From Pseudarthrobacter sp. SSS035 (GTDB taxonomy: Bacteria > Actinomycetota > Actinomycetes > Actinomycetales > Micrococcaceae): 64,000 nucleotides of DNA. A model generated the notes under the pieces. That model ran no database searches and was not told where the DNA came from. It was given only the letters and a program-made list of their open reading frames with translations. Positions 51,689 through 60,239 of this stretch are shown here, in pieces; position 1 is the first letter of the stretch; the number at the start of each line of letters is the position of its first letter. A program made the translations under genes and the position numbers. The stretch spans positions 2,976,001 through 3,040,000 of the forward strand of contig NZ_CP096882.1 of NCBI RefSeq assembly GCF_023273875.1. Direction: 5' to 3'.

Positions 51689-52683
51689 TGGGAAATCTTC
51701 GCGTTGGCCTGATCGGGCTGGGAATGATGGGCCGTCACCATGCCCGCGTGATCCGAGAGATAGATGGAGTTGATCTGGTAGCGGTCGCGGATTCCTACGG
51801 GGATCCTCACGGAGTTGCCGGACATCTGAATGTGCTGTCCTCAGTTGAGGAACTCATCGCCGCCGGCATCGACATGGCAGTCGTTGCCGTACCCACCGGA
51901 CTGCATGAAGAAGTCGGGCTCGCCCTCGCCGATGCTGGCGTTCACACGCTGGTTGAGAAGCCGATCGCCTCTAGCGCCGAGGCAGGGCAGCGGATGGTTG
52001 ACGCTTTTGCGGCCAAGGGACTCGTCGGAGCTGTCGGCCACATCGAGCGGTTCAATCCCGCCCTGCAGTCACTGCGCAAAAGGATTGAAGCCGGTGAGCT
52101 CGGCGATGTTTACCAGATTGCAACACGACGTCAGGGGCCGTTCCCTGCCCGGATCGCCGACGTTGGCGTTGTCAAGGATCTTGGCACTCACGACATCGAC
52201 CTCACCGCCTGGCTGGCCCAAAGTAGGTTTGAAAGTATCTTTGCCCGCACTACGACGCGAAGTGGACGTCCACACGAAGACATGGTGGCGGCTACCGGTC
52301 AGTTGAGCAGTGGGATTATCACTAATCATCTTGTCAACTGGCTTTCGCCGATGAAAGAAAGGCTAACAATCGCCACAGGTGAAAAGGGTGCATTTGTCGC
52401 AGATACAATCACCGCGGACTTGACTTTCTTCGAGAACGGCACGGTGGCTACCGAATGGGAGTCCATGGCTGCGTTCCGTGGGGTGTCCGAGGGCAATGTC
52501 ACGCGTCTGGCCATAGCCAAGCCTGAGCCATTACGCACAGAACACGAAGCGTTCCGCGATGCAGTCCTTGGAATCCGTAATGACGTCGTTACGATGCAGG
52601 AAGGGCTCGATACCCTTCGTGTTGCTGAAGCCGTGCTTGAATCCGCGACTCTCAGGAAGATCGTGAACATTGCCATCGCCTGA
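51688..52683 (+). CDS. Gfo/Idh/MocA oxidoreductase, WbpB-like
   Basis: A 331-residue NAD-dependent dehydrogenase producing the 3-keto intermediate for WbpE. N-terminal LRVGLIGLGMMGRHHARVI, then VEKPIA (catalytic Lys), AVGHIERFNPALQSL and DLGTHDIDLTAWL. WbpB and WbpE normally act as a coupled pair, consistent with the one-base overlap. It is the last gene of the polysaccharide operon before the insertion-sequence nest; a 2-epimerase (WbpI) is not visible, so the final sugar may keep the gluco configuration or the epimerase is elsewhere. Confidence 0.88.
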   Translation: MGNLRVGLIGLGMMGRHHARVIREIDGVDLVAVADSYGDPHGVAGHLNVLSSVEELIAAGIDMAVVAVPTGLHEEVGLALADAGVHTLVEKPIASSAEAGQRMVDAFAAKGLVGAVGHIERFNPALQSLRKRIEAGELGDVYQIATRRQGPFPARIADVGVVKDLGTHDIDLTAWLAQSRFESIFARTTTRSGRPHEDMVAATGQLSSGIITNHLVNWLSPMKERLTIATGEKGAFVADTITADLTFFENGTVATEWESMAAFRGVSEGNVTRLAIAKPEPLRTEHEAFRDAVLGIRNDVVTMQEGLDTLRVAEAVLESATLRKIVNIAIA

Positions 52684-52865
52684 TTACGAGTTCGCATTCT
52701 TGCTCGTGTAGAAGCAGAATAATTGGGAATGAACCTGTCGAATTCAGTCGGGCCTTGCCCCGTTATCAGTCCAGCTTCTACGCGAAAGCTAGTTTGGTTT
52801 TTCGATCAGTTTTCGCAGTTGCGTTTCGGCGTCAACCGGCCAGCGATCCGTGGGACCGCACGTGA

Positions 52866-53074
52866 TTGCAGATAGCTTTCCGCTCCTCGGCCAAATATCT
52901 GAATTGCCACTGCCGGGGTGGCCGCCAGCGCCGTGCGCGTGTACTTGTCGATGGCGTGAAGAACCGGACGTGCTGTCTGCCCGATGCGCTTGGAGCGTTT
53001 CGAGACACCTCGGTCTCCGCGCTGGCCTACCAGTTCGGAGTTTCCTGGCACACGGCGTGGGACGCCATCAAGGC
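52866..53074 (+). pseudogene. ISL3-family transposase fragment (subgroup B)
   Basis: The frame reads ARVLVDGVKNRTCCLPDAL and then DTSVSALAYQFGVSWHTAWDAIKA, which is the HTH part preceding the catalytic domain of an ISL3-type transposase. It has no proper 5' end and is cut at its 3' side exactly where the GGCTCTTC terminus of a second ISL3-type element begins. It is distinct from the transposase at 55325. Confidence 0.65.
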
Positions 53075-53082
53075 GGCTCTTC

Positions 53083-53135
53083 TGTTAACGCCAACCGAAA
53101 ATGGGGCCATTAGTGCCAATTGAAAACGGGGCCAC
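53083..53135. repeat. IS21-type terminal inverted repeat, left
   Basis: Begins TGTTAACGCCAACCGAAAA; inverse complement of 55163-55215 with eight mismatches. Confidence 0.9.
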
Positions 53136-53147
53136 GAGGTTGTGGTT

Positions 53148-53906
53148 CTATTGTGCCGTACTGGCGTCGGGTTGGTGTTTTTTGAGCCGGTAGCTGTTGC
53201 CTTTGAGGCTGATGACCTCGGCGTGGTGGACGATCCGGTCGATCATGGCCGAGGCGATGGTCAGGTCTCCGAAGACGTCACCCCAGCGGGCAAACGGGAG
53301 GTTCGACGTCAGGATCATGGACGCATGTTCGTAGCGGCTGGAGACGAGCTGGAAGAACAGGTTCGCCGCGTCCTGATCGAACGGGATATAGCCGACTTCG
53401 TCGACCAGCAGCAGGCTATAACGGCGGAGTTTGACCAGTTCCTGGGCGAGTTTCCCGCGGGAGTGCGCCTCCTGGAGCCGGGCGACCCAGCCGGTGGCGG
53501 AGTCGAAGAGAACCCGGTGCCCGGCCTTGGCTGCCTTGATGCCAATGCCGACCGCGAGATGGGTTTTGCCCGTGCCGGGAGGTCCGAGCAGGACCACGTT
53601 TTTGGCCTCAGAGAGGAACACCCCGGTGCCCAGATGCGCGATGAGGTTCCGGTCCGCGGAGGGCTGATGGTCGAAGTTGAACTCTTCGAGATCCTTGTGG
53701 GCCGGGAACCTCGCGGCCTTGATCCGCGTCGCCGCTCCCGAGGCTTCGCGTTCGGAGACTTCCCGGGAGAGGACAGCGGCCAAGTACTCCTCATGGGACC
53801 AGCCGGCGTCCCTGGCCTGGTCCCCGAGCCGGCGGAACCCATCACTGATCCGCGGTGCGCGCAGGGCCCGGGCGTAGTACTCGATCTGTGACGGTGTCCC
53901 GCTCAT
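53148..53906 (-). CDS. istB: IS21-family ATP-binding helper protein
   Basis: A 252-residue AAA+ ATPase that partners the transposase. Walker A GPPGTGKTHLAVGIG, Walker B LLLVDEVGYIPFD and the sensor TSNLPFARWGDVFGD are intact. Normal family length. Its ATG overlaps the istA stop by four bases. Ends 65 bases inside the element terminus. Confidence 0.95.
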   Translation of the reverse strand: MSGTPSQIEYYARALRAPRISDGFRRLGDQARDAGWSHEEYLAAVLSREVSEREASGAATRIKAARFPAHKDLEEFNFDHQPSADRNLIAHLGTGVFLSEAKNVVLLGPPGTGKTHLAVGIGIKAAKAGHRVLFDSATGWVARLQEAHSRGKLAQELVKLRRYSLLLVDEVGYIPFDQDAANLFFQLVSSRYEHASMILTSNLPFARWGDVFGDLTIASAMIDRIVHHAEVISLKGNSYRLKKHQPDASTAQ

Positions 53907-55147
53907 GAGGCCACCTCCAGAAGGGGCGCCGGCTGCTGGCCGAGGTCGATGCCGAAGATCTCGTCGTAGGCGGCCAGATCCCGCACCTCCACGACTTCCT
54001 CGGGTTCGGGGCGGTGGACTCTTTGGGTCCGGAAGTCCCGGCGCATCACCGCCGCGCGGGCCACGTGGACAGGATCAGTCAGGACCAGATGCCGGGCCCA
54101 CGCCCGGACGTGGGTGGCGATGATGACACCGTCATGGGTGACCCAGACGGTGTCCAGATCAGCGACGACGTCCACGATGCGCCCGATGAATGACGGGTCC
54201 ACGGAATAGTCGTTGGAGAACACCCGCACGTAGTAATCCCGCGGGAGCCGCACCGCGTTGCGGAACACCGCCTCCGGGGACACCGGCGGCAGCTCCCGCA
54301 TCCTCTCCCGGTCCAGGACGATCAGCTCGTCCGGGCGGCCGTGGCGGGACCGTGAATACCGGTGATTGGCCTTGGGCAGCCAGTCCTCCAGCTGGCCGTT
54401 GAAGTCCGCCGGGGAGCGAAAGTCCCGGCCCGGCATGAAGCGTTGCCGGAAGAACCTGTTCATCCGCTCGACCATGCCCTTGGACTCCGGATCCCGCGGC
54501 GGAAGCAGCTTGATCTCCAATCCCAAAGACCCGGCGAACGCGGCCACCGGCTCCGTCGGTTTGCGCCTGCCAATGCCGGACTCGTTGTCCCACAACAGCC
54601 GCGACGGAACCGCCTGCGCGTCCTGCAGCAGAGTCCACATTCCGCCCAGAAGGTCCGGCGTCGTCCGCGAAGGCAGCATCCGTGCCTGGATGAATCCCGA
54701 GAACGCTGAAGTCATCACCAGCACCGGGGGCGTGTCGTTCTGGCCCTCACCGACGGGCAGCGGCTCGTGCGGGAACCAGAGATCGCACTGGACCTGGAAC
54801 CCCGGCTCGTGGACCAGGCGGTCGGCCGGGTCAGGCGGCGCGTATTCGGGCCGGATCGCGGCGACCTTCGCCCGGAACAGTGACGCGGAACCGGACCAGC
54901 CCACCCGCTCCGCCAGCGTCGCGGCCGGCATCGTCGGCGTTTTCACCAGCAGCTCACGCACCCTGGGAGCAAACGCATCAAAACTCGATACTCCGGCCGC
55001 CCGCTGATACTTCGGTGCCCGGTCCGACTCCAGCGCACGCTCCACCGTTCCGCGGGAAACCCCCACGATTCTGCCGATCTCACGCTTCGAGTGCTTGCCT
55101 GTCGAAAACAGGTGGCGTATCTCCGCCCAATCATCCAAATTGATCAC
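53903..55147 (-). CDS. istA: IS21-family transposase
   Basis: A 414-residue DDE transposase. N-terminal HTH (SKREIGRIVGVSRGTVERAL), catalytic acids in QCDLWFP, LWDNESGIG and ESKGMVERMN, then a C-terminal domain. Normal length without frameshifts, so the element may be active. The start is a GTG or ATG at 55147 beside GGAAGGTGATC. A degenerate second copy of this gene lies at 59077. Confidence 0.95.
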   Translation of the reverse strand: MINLDDWAEIRHLFSTGKHSKREIGRIVGVSRGTVERALESDRAPKYQRAAGVSSFDAFAPRVRELLVKTPTMPAATLAERVGWSGSASLFRAKVAAIRPEYAPPDPADRLVHEPGFQVQCDLWFPHEPLPVGEGQNDTPPVLVMTSAFSGFIQARMLPSRTTPDLLGGMWTLLQDAQAVPSRLLWDNESGIGRRKPTEPVAAFAGSLGLEIKLLPPRDPESKGMVERMNRFFRQRFMPGRDFRSPADFNGQLEDWLPKANHRYSRSRHGRPDELIVLDRERMRELPPVSPEAVFRNAVRLPRDYYVRVFSNDYSVDPSFIGRIVDVVADLDTVWVTHDGVIIATHVRAWARHLVLTDPVHVARAAVMRRDFRTQRVHRPEPEEVVEVRDLAAYDEIFGIDLGQQPAPLLEVAS

Positions 55148-55162
55148 CTTCCATAATGGTCG

Positions 55163-55215
55163 GTGGCCCTGTTTTCAAATGGCAGAAGTGGTCCTGTTTT
55201 CGGTTGGCGTTAACA
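55163..55215. repeat. IS21-type terminal inverted repeat, right
   Basis: Ends with ...GGTTGGCGTTAACA, the mirror of the left terminus, followed by the CTCTTC target duplicate. Confidence 0.9.
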
Positions 55216-55324
55216 CTCTTCAAGGTTCCCGGGGAAATAGGTTCGTGTTGTAGTTAGCAGAGGACTCGTGGTCCTGCTGGGATGAGTGTTACTACGCATT
55301 CAACCTGAACAGGAACCACGAGCC

Positions 55325-56519
55325 TTGTTAGAGCCTACTGGGGCTGGCCATGACGCTGCCAGCTTGATCTTCAACCTGCCCGATTACCGAGTCGCCGGCA
55401 TCGTCCTGCTCCCGGGCGGGATCCGCCACGTCACCGTGGAGTCCACGTTCCCGCCGGGCTGCCCGAGCTGCGGAGTGATCGCTTCGCGGGTCAAGGAGCG
55501 CCGCTGCCAGAAGCTGCGTGACATTCCGGTCGCCGGCGCGGTAGTGCTCCTCTGGGACAAGCGGCGCTGGTTCTGTGACGAGTATTTGTGTGAGCGGAAA
55601 TCGTTTTGCGAAGCGACACCCCAGGTCCCGCGGCGGGCACGATCTACACGCAGGCTCCGGGAGACGCTGGTGGACGCGGTCATCGATTCCGGTCGTGCTG
55701 TGTCCGAGACAGCCCTGGCGTTCGGGATCTCGTGGTGGCTGGTCCAGCAGGTCATCGGGGATGCCGCTCTCCGCCTTCCGGACGTTGACCTCCTGGCGCC
55801 GAGGATGCTGGGTATCGATGAACACCGGTACCGGTCCGTGCGGTTCTTCCAGGACCCTGCCACGAAGGCGTGGACCCGGTACGAGCCGTGGATGACCACG
55901 ATCGTTGATCTGGACACCGGCCAGGTCCTGGGCATCGTGGACGGACGGGACCACAAGGGCGTCGGCGACTGGCTCTTCGCCCGGCCCCTGGAGTGGCGGC
56001 TCGGCGTGCAGGTCGTCGCGATCGACCCGTCAGCGGCGTTCCGGAAAGCGCTGCGTATGTGGCTGCCGCGCACGGCGGTCTCGGTGGATCTGTTCCACAT
56101 GACCATGTTGGCCAACGACATGCTCACCACGGTCCGGCAGGGACTGTCTCAGCAGGTTCGGGGCCGGCGGGGCAGGGCCACGGACCCGGCGTGGGCGAAC
56201 CGAATGCTGCTGCTGAAAGCGGACGAGCGCCTCTCAGAACGCGGCCGGCACCGGCTGGCCGGCGTGTTCTCCGCCGATGATCCCACTGGAAGCCTCCAAG
56301 CCGCCTGGCAGGTCAAAGAACAGCTACGCACCCTGCTGAACACCAGCTCCCTCGAGGACGCGGGTGCGGCCAAGAACGCGCTTGCTGACCTCCTCGCACG
56401 CGCCGCAATGCCGGAAACCAACAGGCTTTACCGGACCGTGTGCCGCGCGAGGCTATCGAAATCCGGACAACTACAAATCGCGTATCCTCTTGAGAAGTGC
56501 GGCCCGAATGGCAGCATGA
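55325..56519 (+). pseudogene. ISL3-family transposase with internal deletion
   Basis: Starts TTG at 55325 (MLEPTGAGHDAASLIFNLPDY). The N-terminal zinc-finger (FPPGCPSCGV ... CDEYLCERKSFCE), HTH (VSETALAFGISWWLVQQVI) and first catalytic blocks (GIDEHRYR, VVAIDPSAAFRKAL, DLFHM) are intact. At about 56445, after LYRTVCR, the frame shifts: the normal C-terminus GYRNPDNYKSRILLRSAARMAA is found in another frame and ends in TGA at 56517. The segment with the last catalytic Glu (usually EANNTAIKHIKRTGR) is missing. So an internal deletion has killed the gene. The original frame continues to 56749 through unrelated IS sequence. Confidence 0.85.
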
Positions 56520-56562
56520 GCATTCATCTCAGCAGACCATTCCCCGGGAACCGTGAAGAGCC

Positions 56563-56920
56563 GGGATGGGACATGAAACGGTGGCGCTACCGGCTCTTCG
56601 CCACCGCCGGGAAACTCATCACCAGGGCCGGGCGGACCCGGCTGCTGATCCCTGACAAAGCCCCGGAAACCGGCACGATCACCACACTCTTGGCCGCCAT
56701 CGCCGGGCTAAATACCGGCCTCCGACATCGGGTCCGACTCCCGGCCTGAGAACTGCGCCCGGCCACCCCAACAACGACCAGCACGACCAATCGGAGACGT
56801 GGAACCCCACGCCAACCAGTGACAACCGGCCCCGCGAGCGCGCCCAAAACCAAAAAATCAGTCCGGATGAGGATCAAACCGGGATCCGGCAGCCAACCCA
56901 ACCCCCATGAAAAATCGAGG
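56563..56920 (+). mobile_element. IS1380-like element remnant (3' end)
   Basis: Codes for KRWRYRLFATAGKLITRAGR and then RLLIPDKAPETGTITTLLAAI, resembling the C-terminus of IS1380-family transposases, stop at 56747. About 170 bases further comes ...CCCCCATGAAAAATCGAGG, like the terminal repeat of that family. The 5' part is replaced by the ISL3-type element. Identification is moderately sure. Confidence 0.6.
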
Positions 56921-58453
56921 CTAGATCGCCAATAACTTGACCTCGTCGAAAGCCACGTTGCCAGTATTGGCGTCCGGAAAGCGGGAGACGCGCAGCATCA
57001 GGTTGTTGCATGTTTTGGGAATGCAGAAAGGGACTCTAATCTTTGTCCAGCCTTGTCCAGGCTTGAGCGTGATTCGTTTGTCTATGACGAACGCTGGAGT
57101 GCTGCCCGAGTTGTCCATGAGATAAAAGCGGACGGTTCCAGAGCCTACAGCGTCTGGTTGCTTCACCCATGCTTCCACTCCGAAAGCTGCACCTTTGATG
57201 CCAGCTTCGCTTGTGTAGGTGTAGGGCTGGTACAAATAGTTTGCGCCGGACGTTGCCGCGAATTGAAGGAAGTTGGTTCCACTGTGGCCTCCCGTCGTTT
57301 CGACGGTGACGCCAGTTGCATTGTTGGCTGTCCATTTTCCGTGGACACTGCCAGCTGGAGTGATGCCGTCGAAGTCAGACTGAAGAAGCAGGTTCATGCG
57401 GTTGGTGCTGGAAGGATCAGCAAACGCAAGGCCTGATGGCGTCAGAACCTCAAGAACGCCGGCGTCCCTCTTTGCTGCGACATAGTCCACAACGGCAGTG
57501 AAGGTGGCCACGGTCATGTAGCCGGGCATCCCGATGTACTTCGGGTGGAACATTAACTCCACACCGCCTGCGTAGTCAACTGCAAAATCGACGTTGGCTT
57601 TGGCCTGTGCCAACGTCATTGTGTCTAAGGTGGCGTGCCCCAGCATGAAACAACCATCTGTAGGAAGGCGGCGGCGGGCTCCCTCTGCACCCCGGTCAAT
57701 TTCAATCAGACCGTAGTTGGCGAGGAACATCTGTCCGTTAGGTGAGCCCATCTGCTCGATAGTCGTGAAGTTGCCCGAGTAGTTGGGGTCGAGTACTCCG
57801 GTGACGCCAGGCATTTGGAATCCCATTACCCGTAGGTTTTGCGCTTCAAGGTCGATGCGCGGCTGGACGATCTCGCCGTAGGCCGACAGCCCGCCTGTGG
57901 TTCCGTACGGCGTGGGGTCTTTGTGAGTGGCGGAGTGGGACCAGATCTCGCAACCCTCGTAGTGCATCTTGCGCAACTCATCCCAAGTTGTGAGTGTTGG
58001 CTCGACGTCCAGGCGATTTCCGATGGCACCGGTCACAACACCCAGCCCGCAGGACATCCCACGGTCTCGTAGGATCGGCCATGTCGTCGAGCGGTGCTGG
58101 TCTAGCATGTGGTCAACACGGAACGCAACGACGCCCTTGCCGCCCGTGCCGATGACGCCGCCTTTTGCGCGTTTTGCGTCGAGATAGCGGCCATGGTGAA
58201 TACCGTTGTTACCCGGCCCAAGCGGCGCGAAGGCAACTCCTCCCACGTCAAGGATGGTGGCAGACAAGTTAGGGACTTGCTCCGCCGAGATCACACTTGG
58301 GGCAGCGTTGGCGACCTTCGCCTGGCCCGCCGAAAGTGAGGAAATTCCGGTGAACGCAGTTACCAGAGTTCCAAGAGTGAGAAGGCGGCGGCGTCTGACT
58401 CCCGCGTTGGCTTCGGGCGATGGATGTTCGTTCTTCCCACGCTTGTTAGTCAT
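56921..58453 (-). CDS. Secreted polysaccharide deacetylase with C-terminal carbohydrate-binding-like domain
   Basis: A 510-residue exported protein. A twin-arginine-type signal (RRRRLLTLGTLVTAFTGIS ... ANA) is followed by a NodB-like deacetylase domain (about residues 90-350): VVAFRVDHMLDQH has the Asp-His of motif 1 and EIWSHSATHKDPT the HSxxH metal ligands. MFHPKYIG contains a late His. The last 150 residues form a CBM-like jelly roll (LLQSDFDGITPAGSVHGKWTANN ... GNVAFDEVKLLAI). Likely removes N-acetyl groups from, or trims, the surface polysaccharide. Its TAG stop abuts the IS1380-like terminus. Start ATG 58453. Confidence 0.82.
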   Translation of the reverse strand: MTNKRGKNEHPSPEANAGVRRRRLLTLGTLVTAFTGISSLSAGQAKVANAAPSVISAEQVPNLSATILDVGGVAFAPLGPGNNGIHHGRYLDAKRAKGGVIGTGGKGVVAFRVDHMLDQHRSTTWPILRDRGMSCGLGVVTGAIGNRLDVEPTLTTWDELRKMHYEGCEIWSHSATHKDPTPYGTTGGLSAYGEIVQPRIDLEAQNLRVMGFQMPGVTGVLDPNYSGNFTTIEQMGSPNGQMFLANYGLIEIDRGAEGARRRLPTDGCFMLGHATLDTMTLAQAKANVDFAVDYAGGVELMFHPKYIGMPGYMTVATFTAVVDYVAAKRDAGVLEVLTPSGLAFADPSSTNRMNLLLQSDFDGITPAGSVHGKWTANNATGVTVETTGGHSGTNFLQFAATSGANYLYQPYTYTSEAGIKGAAFGVEAWVKQPDAVGSGTVRFYLMDNSGSTPAFVIDKRITLKPGQGWTKIRVPFCIPKTCNNLMLRVSRFPDANTGNVAFDEVKLLAI

Positions 58454-59034
58454 GACTGTTCCGCCAAGCAAGTGAGCTATTGACGCGGAGCAGTCCTGTT
58501 TCAATTATCAATATCCAGCCTCTCAAACTCATGCATTGCCGCCTCTTGAAGCAATTTGTTTTGAACTTCCATGAACCCTCGTGGAGGCGACGCGTTTCTC
58601 AGTGCGGTCTGCTTTGGGCTAAAGCCGGAAATACTTTCCGGCCGGACTTCGACTGCCAATCACCGCGATCCCTTCAGATAGGAAGACAGTGCGGGAGGTG
58701 GATTCGGTCTCCGTAGAATCCCAAATCCGGGCCCTCCCCTGGAGCCTGAATTTGGCCCCCTTTCGGCGCGTGGCATTCACGTGAATTTCATGGTTCAGTG
58801 CGTCGTATTATTTTTTTGCCCTAAAACGATCAAGTGACAGCTTCGGCGGAAATCGCAAAAATTGAGACTTTGTTCTCCTTGTTCGAAGTGCTGCCGTTTA
58901 CTCGTAGATTGAGCCTATGAAGGCTGCATGCTGGTTTGCCTCAAGGTTTGATCAAGGAATGGACAAAATTTGAGCAAGTGCTGCTCATCGGCTGCAACTG
59001 TAGGGATCCCATGCCCGTGGGGTGCCACGAATCC
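58454..59034. other. Gene-free stretch upstream of the deacetylase
   Basis: No convincing coding sequence. It is noticeably less GC-rich around 58800-58960 and contains a TTTTTTT tract and palindromic bits such as TTCACGTGAA (58787-58796), so it may hold the deacetylase promoter and debris from earlier insertions. Confidence 0.45.
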
Positions 59035-59541
59035 TGTTAAGCCAACAAGAATATGGGCCAGCGACCATTATGGATGGTGATCAATTTGGATGATTGGGCG
59101 GAGATGCGCCACCCGTTTCGACGGGTAAGCACTCGAAGCGTGAGATCGGCAGGATCGTGACGTTTCCCTCGGAAGGGTGGATCGGGTGCTGGAGTCGGAC
59201 CGGGTGCGGAAGTATCAGCGGGCTGCGGGTGTGTCGAGTTTTGATGTGTTTGCTTCCAGGGTCGGGAGTTGTTGGTGAAGGCGCCGACGATGCCGGCCGC
59301 GACGCTCGCGGAGCGGGTGGCCTGGTCCGGTTCCGCGTCTTTGTTCATCCAGGCCCGGATGCTGCCGTCGCGGACGACGCCGGATCTTCTGGGTGGAATG
59401 TGGACTCTGCTGCAGGACACACAGGCGGTTCCGGCCCCGCTGTTGGGGGACAACGAGTCCGGCATCGGCAGGGGCCGAACCACGGGGTCGGTCGCCGCGT
59501 TCGCCGGTCCCTGGGCCTGGAGATCAAACTGCTTCCGCCGG
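59035..59541 (+). mobile_element. Degenerate IS21-type copy with broken istA
   Basis: Starts with TGTTAAGCCAAC, a shortened form of the IS21-type terminus, then ACCATTATGGATGGTGATCAATTTGG nearly as in the intact element (start of istA at 59077). Frame 1 gives TGKHSKREIGRIV, another frame APTMPAATLAERVAWSGSASLF, which joins directly to IQARMLPSRTTPDLLGGMWT: about 55 residues including the first catalytic Asp are missing. It ends at LGLEIKLLPP without the last catalytic Glu. Frameshifts plus two deletions show it is dead. Orientation is opposite to the intact copy. Confidence 0.85.
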
Positions 59542-59958
59542 GGATTGAAACTGCCGCCGACGGCTCGCAGACGATGGTCGCGTTCGACGGTATCAAACTT
59601 GGATTCACGGCCCAGCAGGCGACGGGCTGATGTTTCCTTCCATCGGCGGGCCAATAAGCTAAGTGCCCGTGAGCGGATAGGGAGATCCGCCGAATGACGG
59701 ATCTCGCTCGTGAAGGTAAAGCCACGCCGACAGTGCTTGGGGCGGCCGCGATCATCAACCGCCCCGAATTGGCGATTGTTGGTGGAGGCCGGATCATTAA
59801 CAGGTTGGCGGCGGGTGGGGAACTTGCGGTCCGCAAGGTTACCGAACTGACGCTCACCTTCGATCACATTGTCTGCGATGGTGGCACAGCGGCCGGATTC
59901 CGTCGGGTTCGTTGCCGACGCGATGGAATCCCCGGGATCAGTGTTAGCCGACATGTAA
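59542..59958 (+). pseudogene. Decayed 3' end of a 2-oxo-acid dehydrogenase E2 acyltransferase gene
   Basis: Pieces in shifting frames read MVAFDGIKLGFTAQQ, then NKLSARE, then MTDLAREGKATP, then INRPELAIVGGGRI, ELAVRKVTELTLTFDH (equivalent of SFDHRxxDG with DHIVCDGG) and, after a last frameshift, FVADAMESPGSVLADM-stop. This is the catalytic domain end of lipoamide acyltransferases such as BkdC. The TITNVGxFG part is missing. It directly follows the broken IS21-type copy, so that insertion probably removed the 5' part. Confidence 0.75.
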
Positions 59959-60217
59959 TACTACGATGAGGTCCGGCGGAATTTCTGGCCCCCAGTGATA
60001 TACAGGTGGAGTGAAGATTTCGTTGCCTCGGGGGGAAGGCGATGGTCCGCTGGACTGTCCCCACCAGTTCGTCGGTACCTGCCGATCGTGCCAAGGTGCA
60101 GAGGTTCGTCGATTACAGTGCCCGCCAAGTCTGCTGATGTCGGCGAAATTGCCGGCGGAGTCCGATAAGTCGACACGGTTCACGTCGTGATCTGTATCCA
60201 AATTCGGGCTGTGGCCC

Positions 60218-60237
60218 ACAAAACGGTAGCGTTTTGT
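60218..60237 (+). promoter_or_regulatory. Hairpin directly before the glmS start
   Basis: ACAAAACG at 60218-60225 pairs exactly with CGTTTTGT at 60230-60237 over GTAG; the ATG begins three bases later. No Shine-Dalgarno is visible, so the stem could be an operator at a leaderless start or an RNA element controlling translation. Confidence 0.5.
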
Positions 60238-60239
60238 CC

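Larger units (their letters stand above)
53083..55215 (-). mobile_element. Intact IS21-family element
   Basis: 2133 bases with TG...CA ends, 53-base terminal inverted repeats (53083-53135 and 55163-55215) identical at 45 positions, each containing internal CGAAAA/TGAAAAC sub-repeats. It is flanked by the 6-base duplication CTCTTC (53077-53082 and 55216-55221). Carries istA and istB, both apparently full length. It has landed in the left terminus of the ISL3-type element. Confidence 0.93.
53075..56562 (+). mobile_element. ISL3-family element, split by an IS21-type insertion
   Basis: The terminal inverted repeat starts GGCTCTTC, typical of ISL3. The right terminus (56540-56562) reads, inverted, GGCTCTTCACGGTTCCCGGG; the left terminus is GGCTCTTC at 53075-53082, interrupted by the IS21-type element, and resumes at 55222 as AAGGTTCCCGGGGAA. 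Rejoined, the arms match at all but one of 23 positions. Flanking 8-mers (ATCAAGGC left, GGGATGGG right) are not duplicated, so the surroundings were rearranged after insertion. The transposase inside is damaged. Confidence 0.8.

Noticed and set aside
55286..56749. A single intact 487-residue transposase
   Set aside because: The frame is open throughout, but its C-terminal 85 residues belong to another IS family and the true ISL3 C-terminus lies in a different frame, so it is a chance fusion through a deletion.
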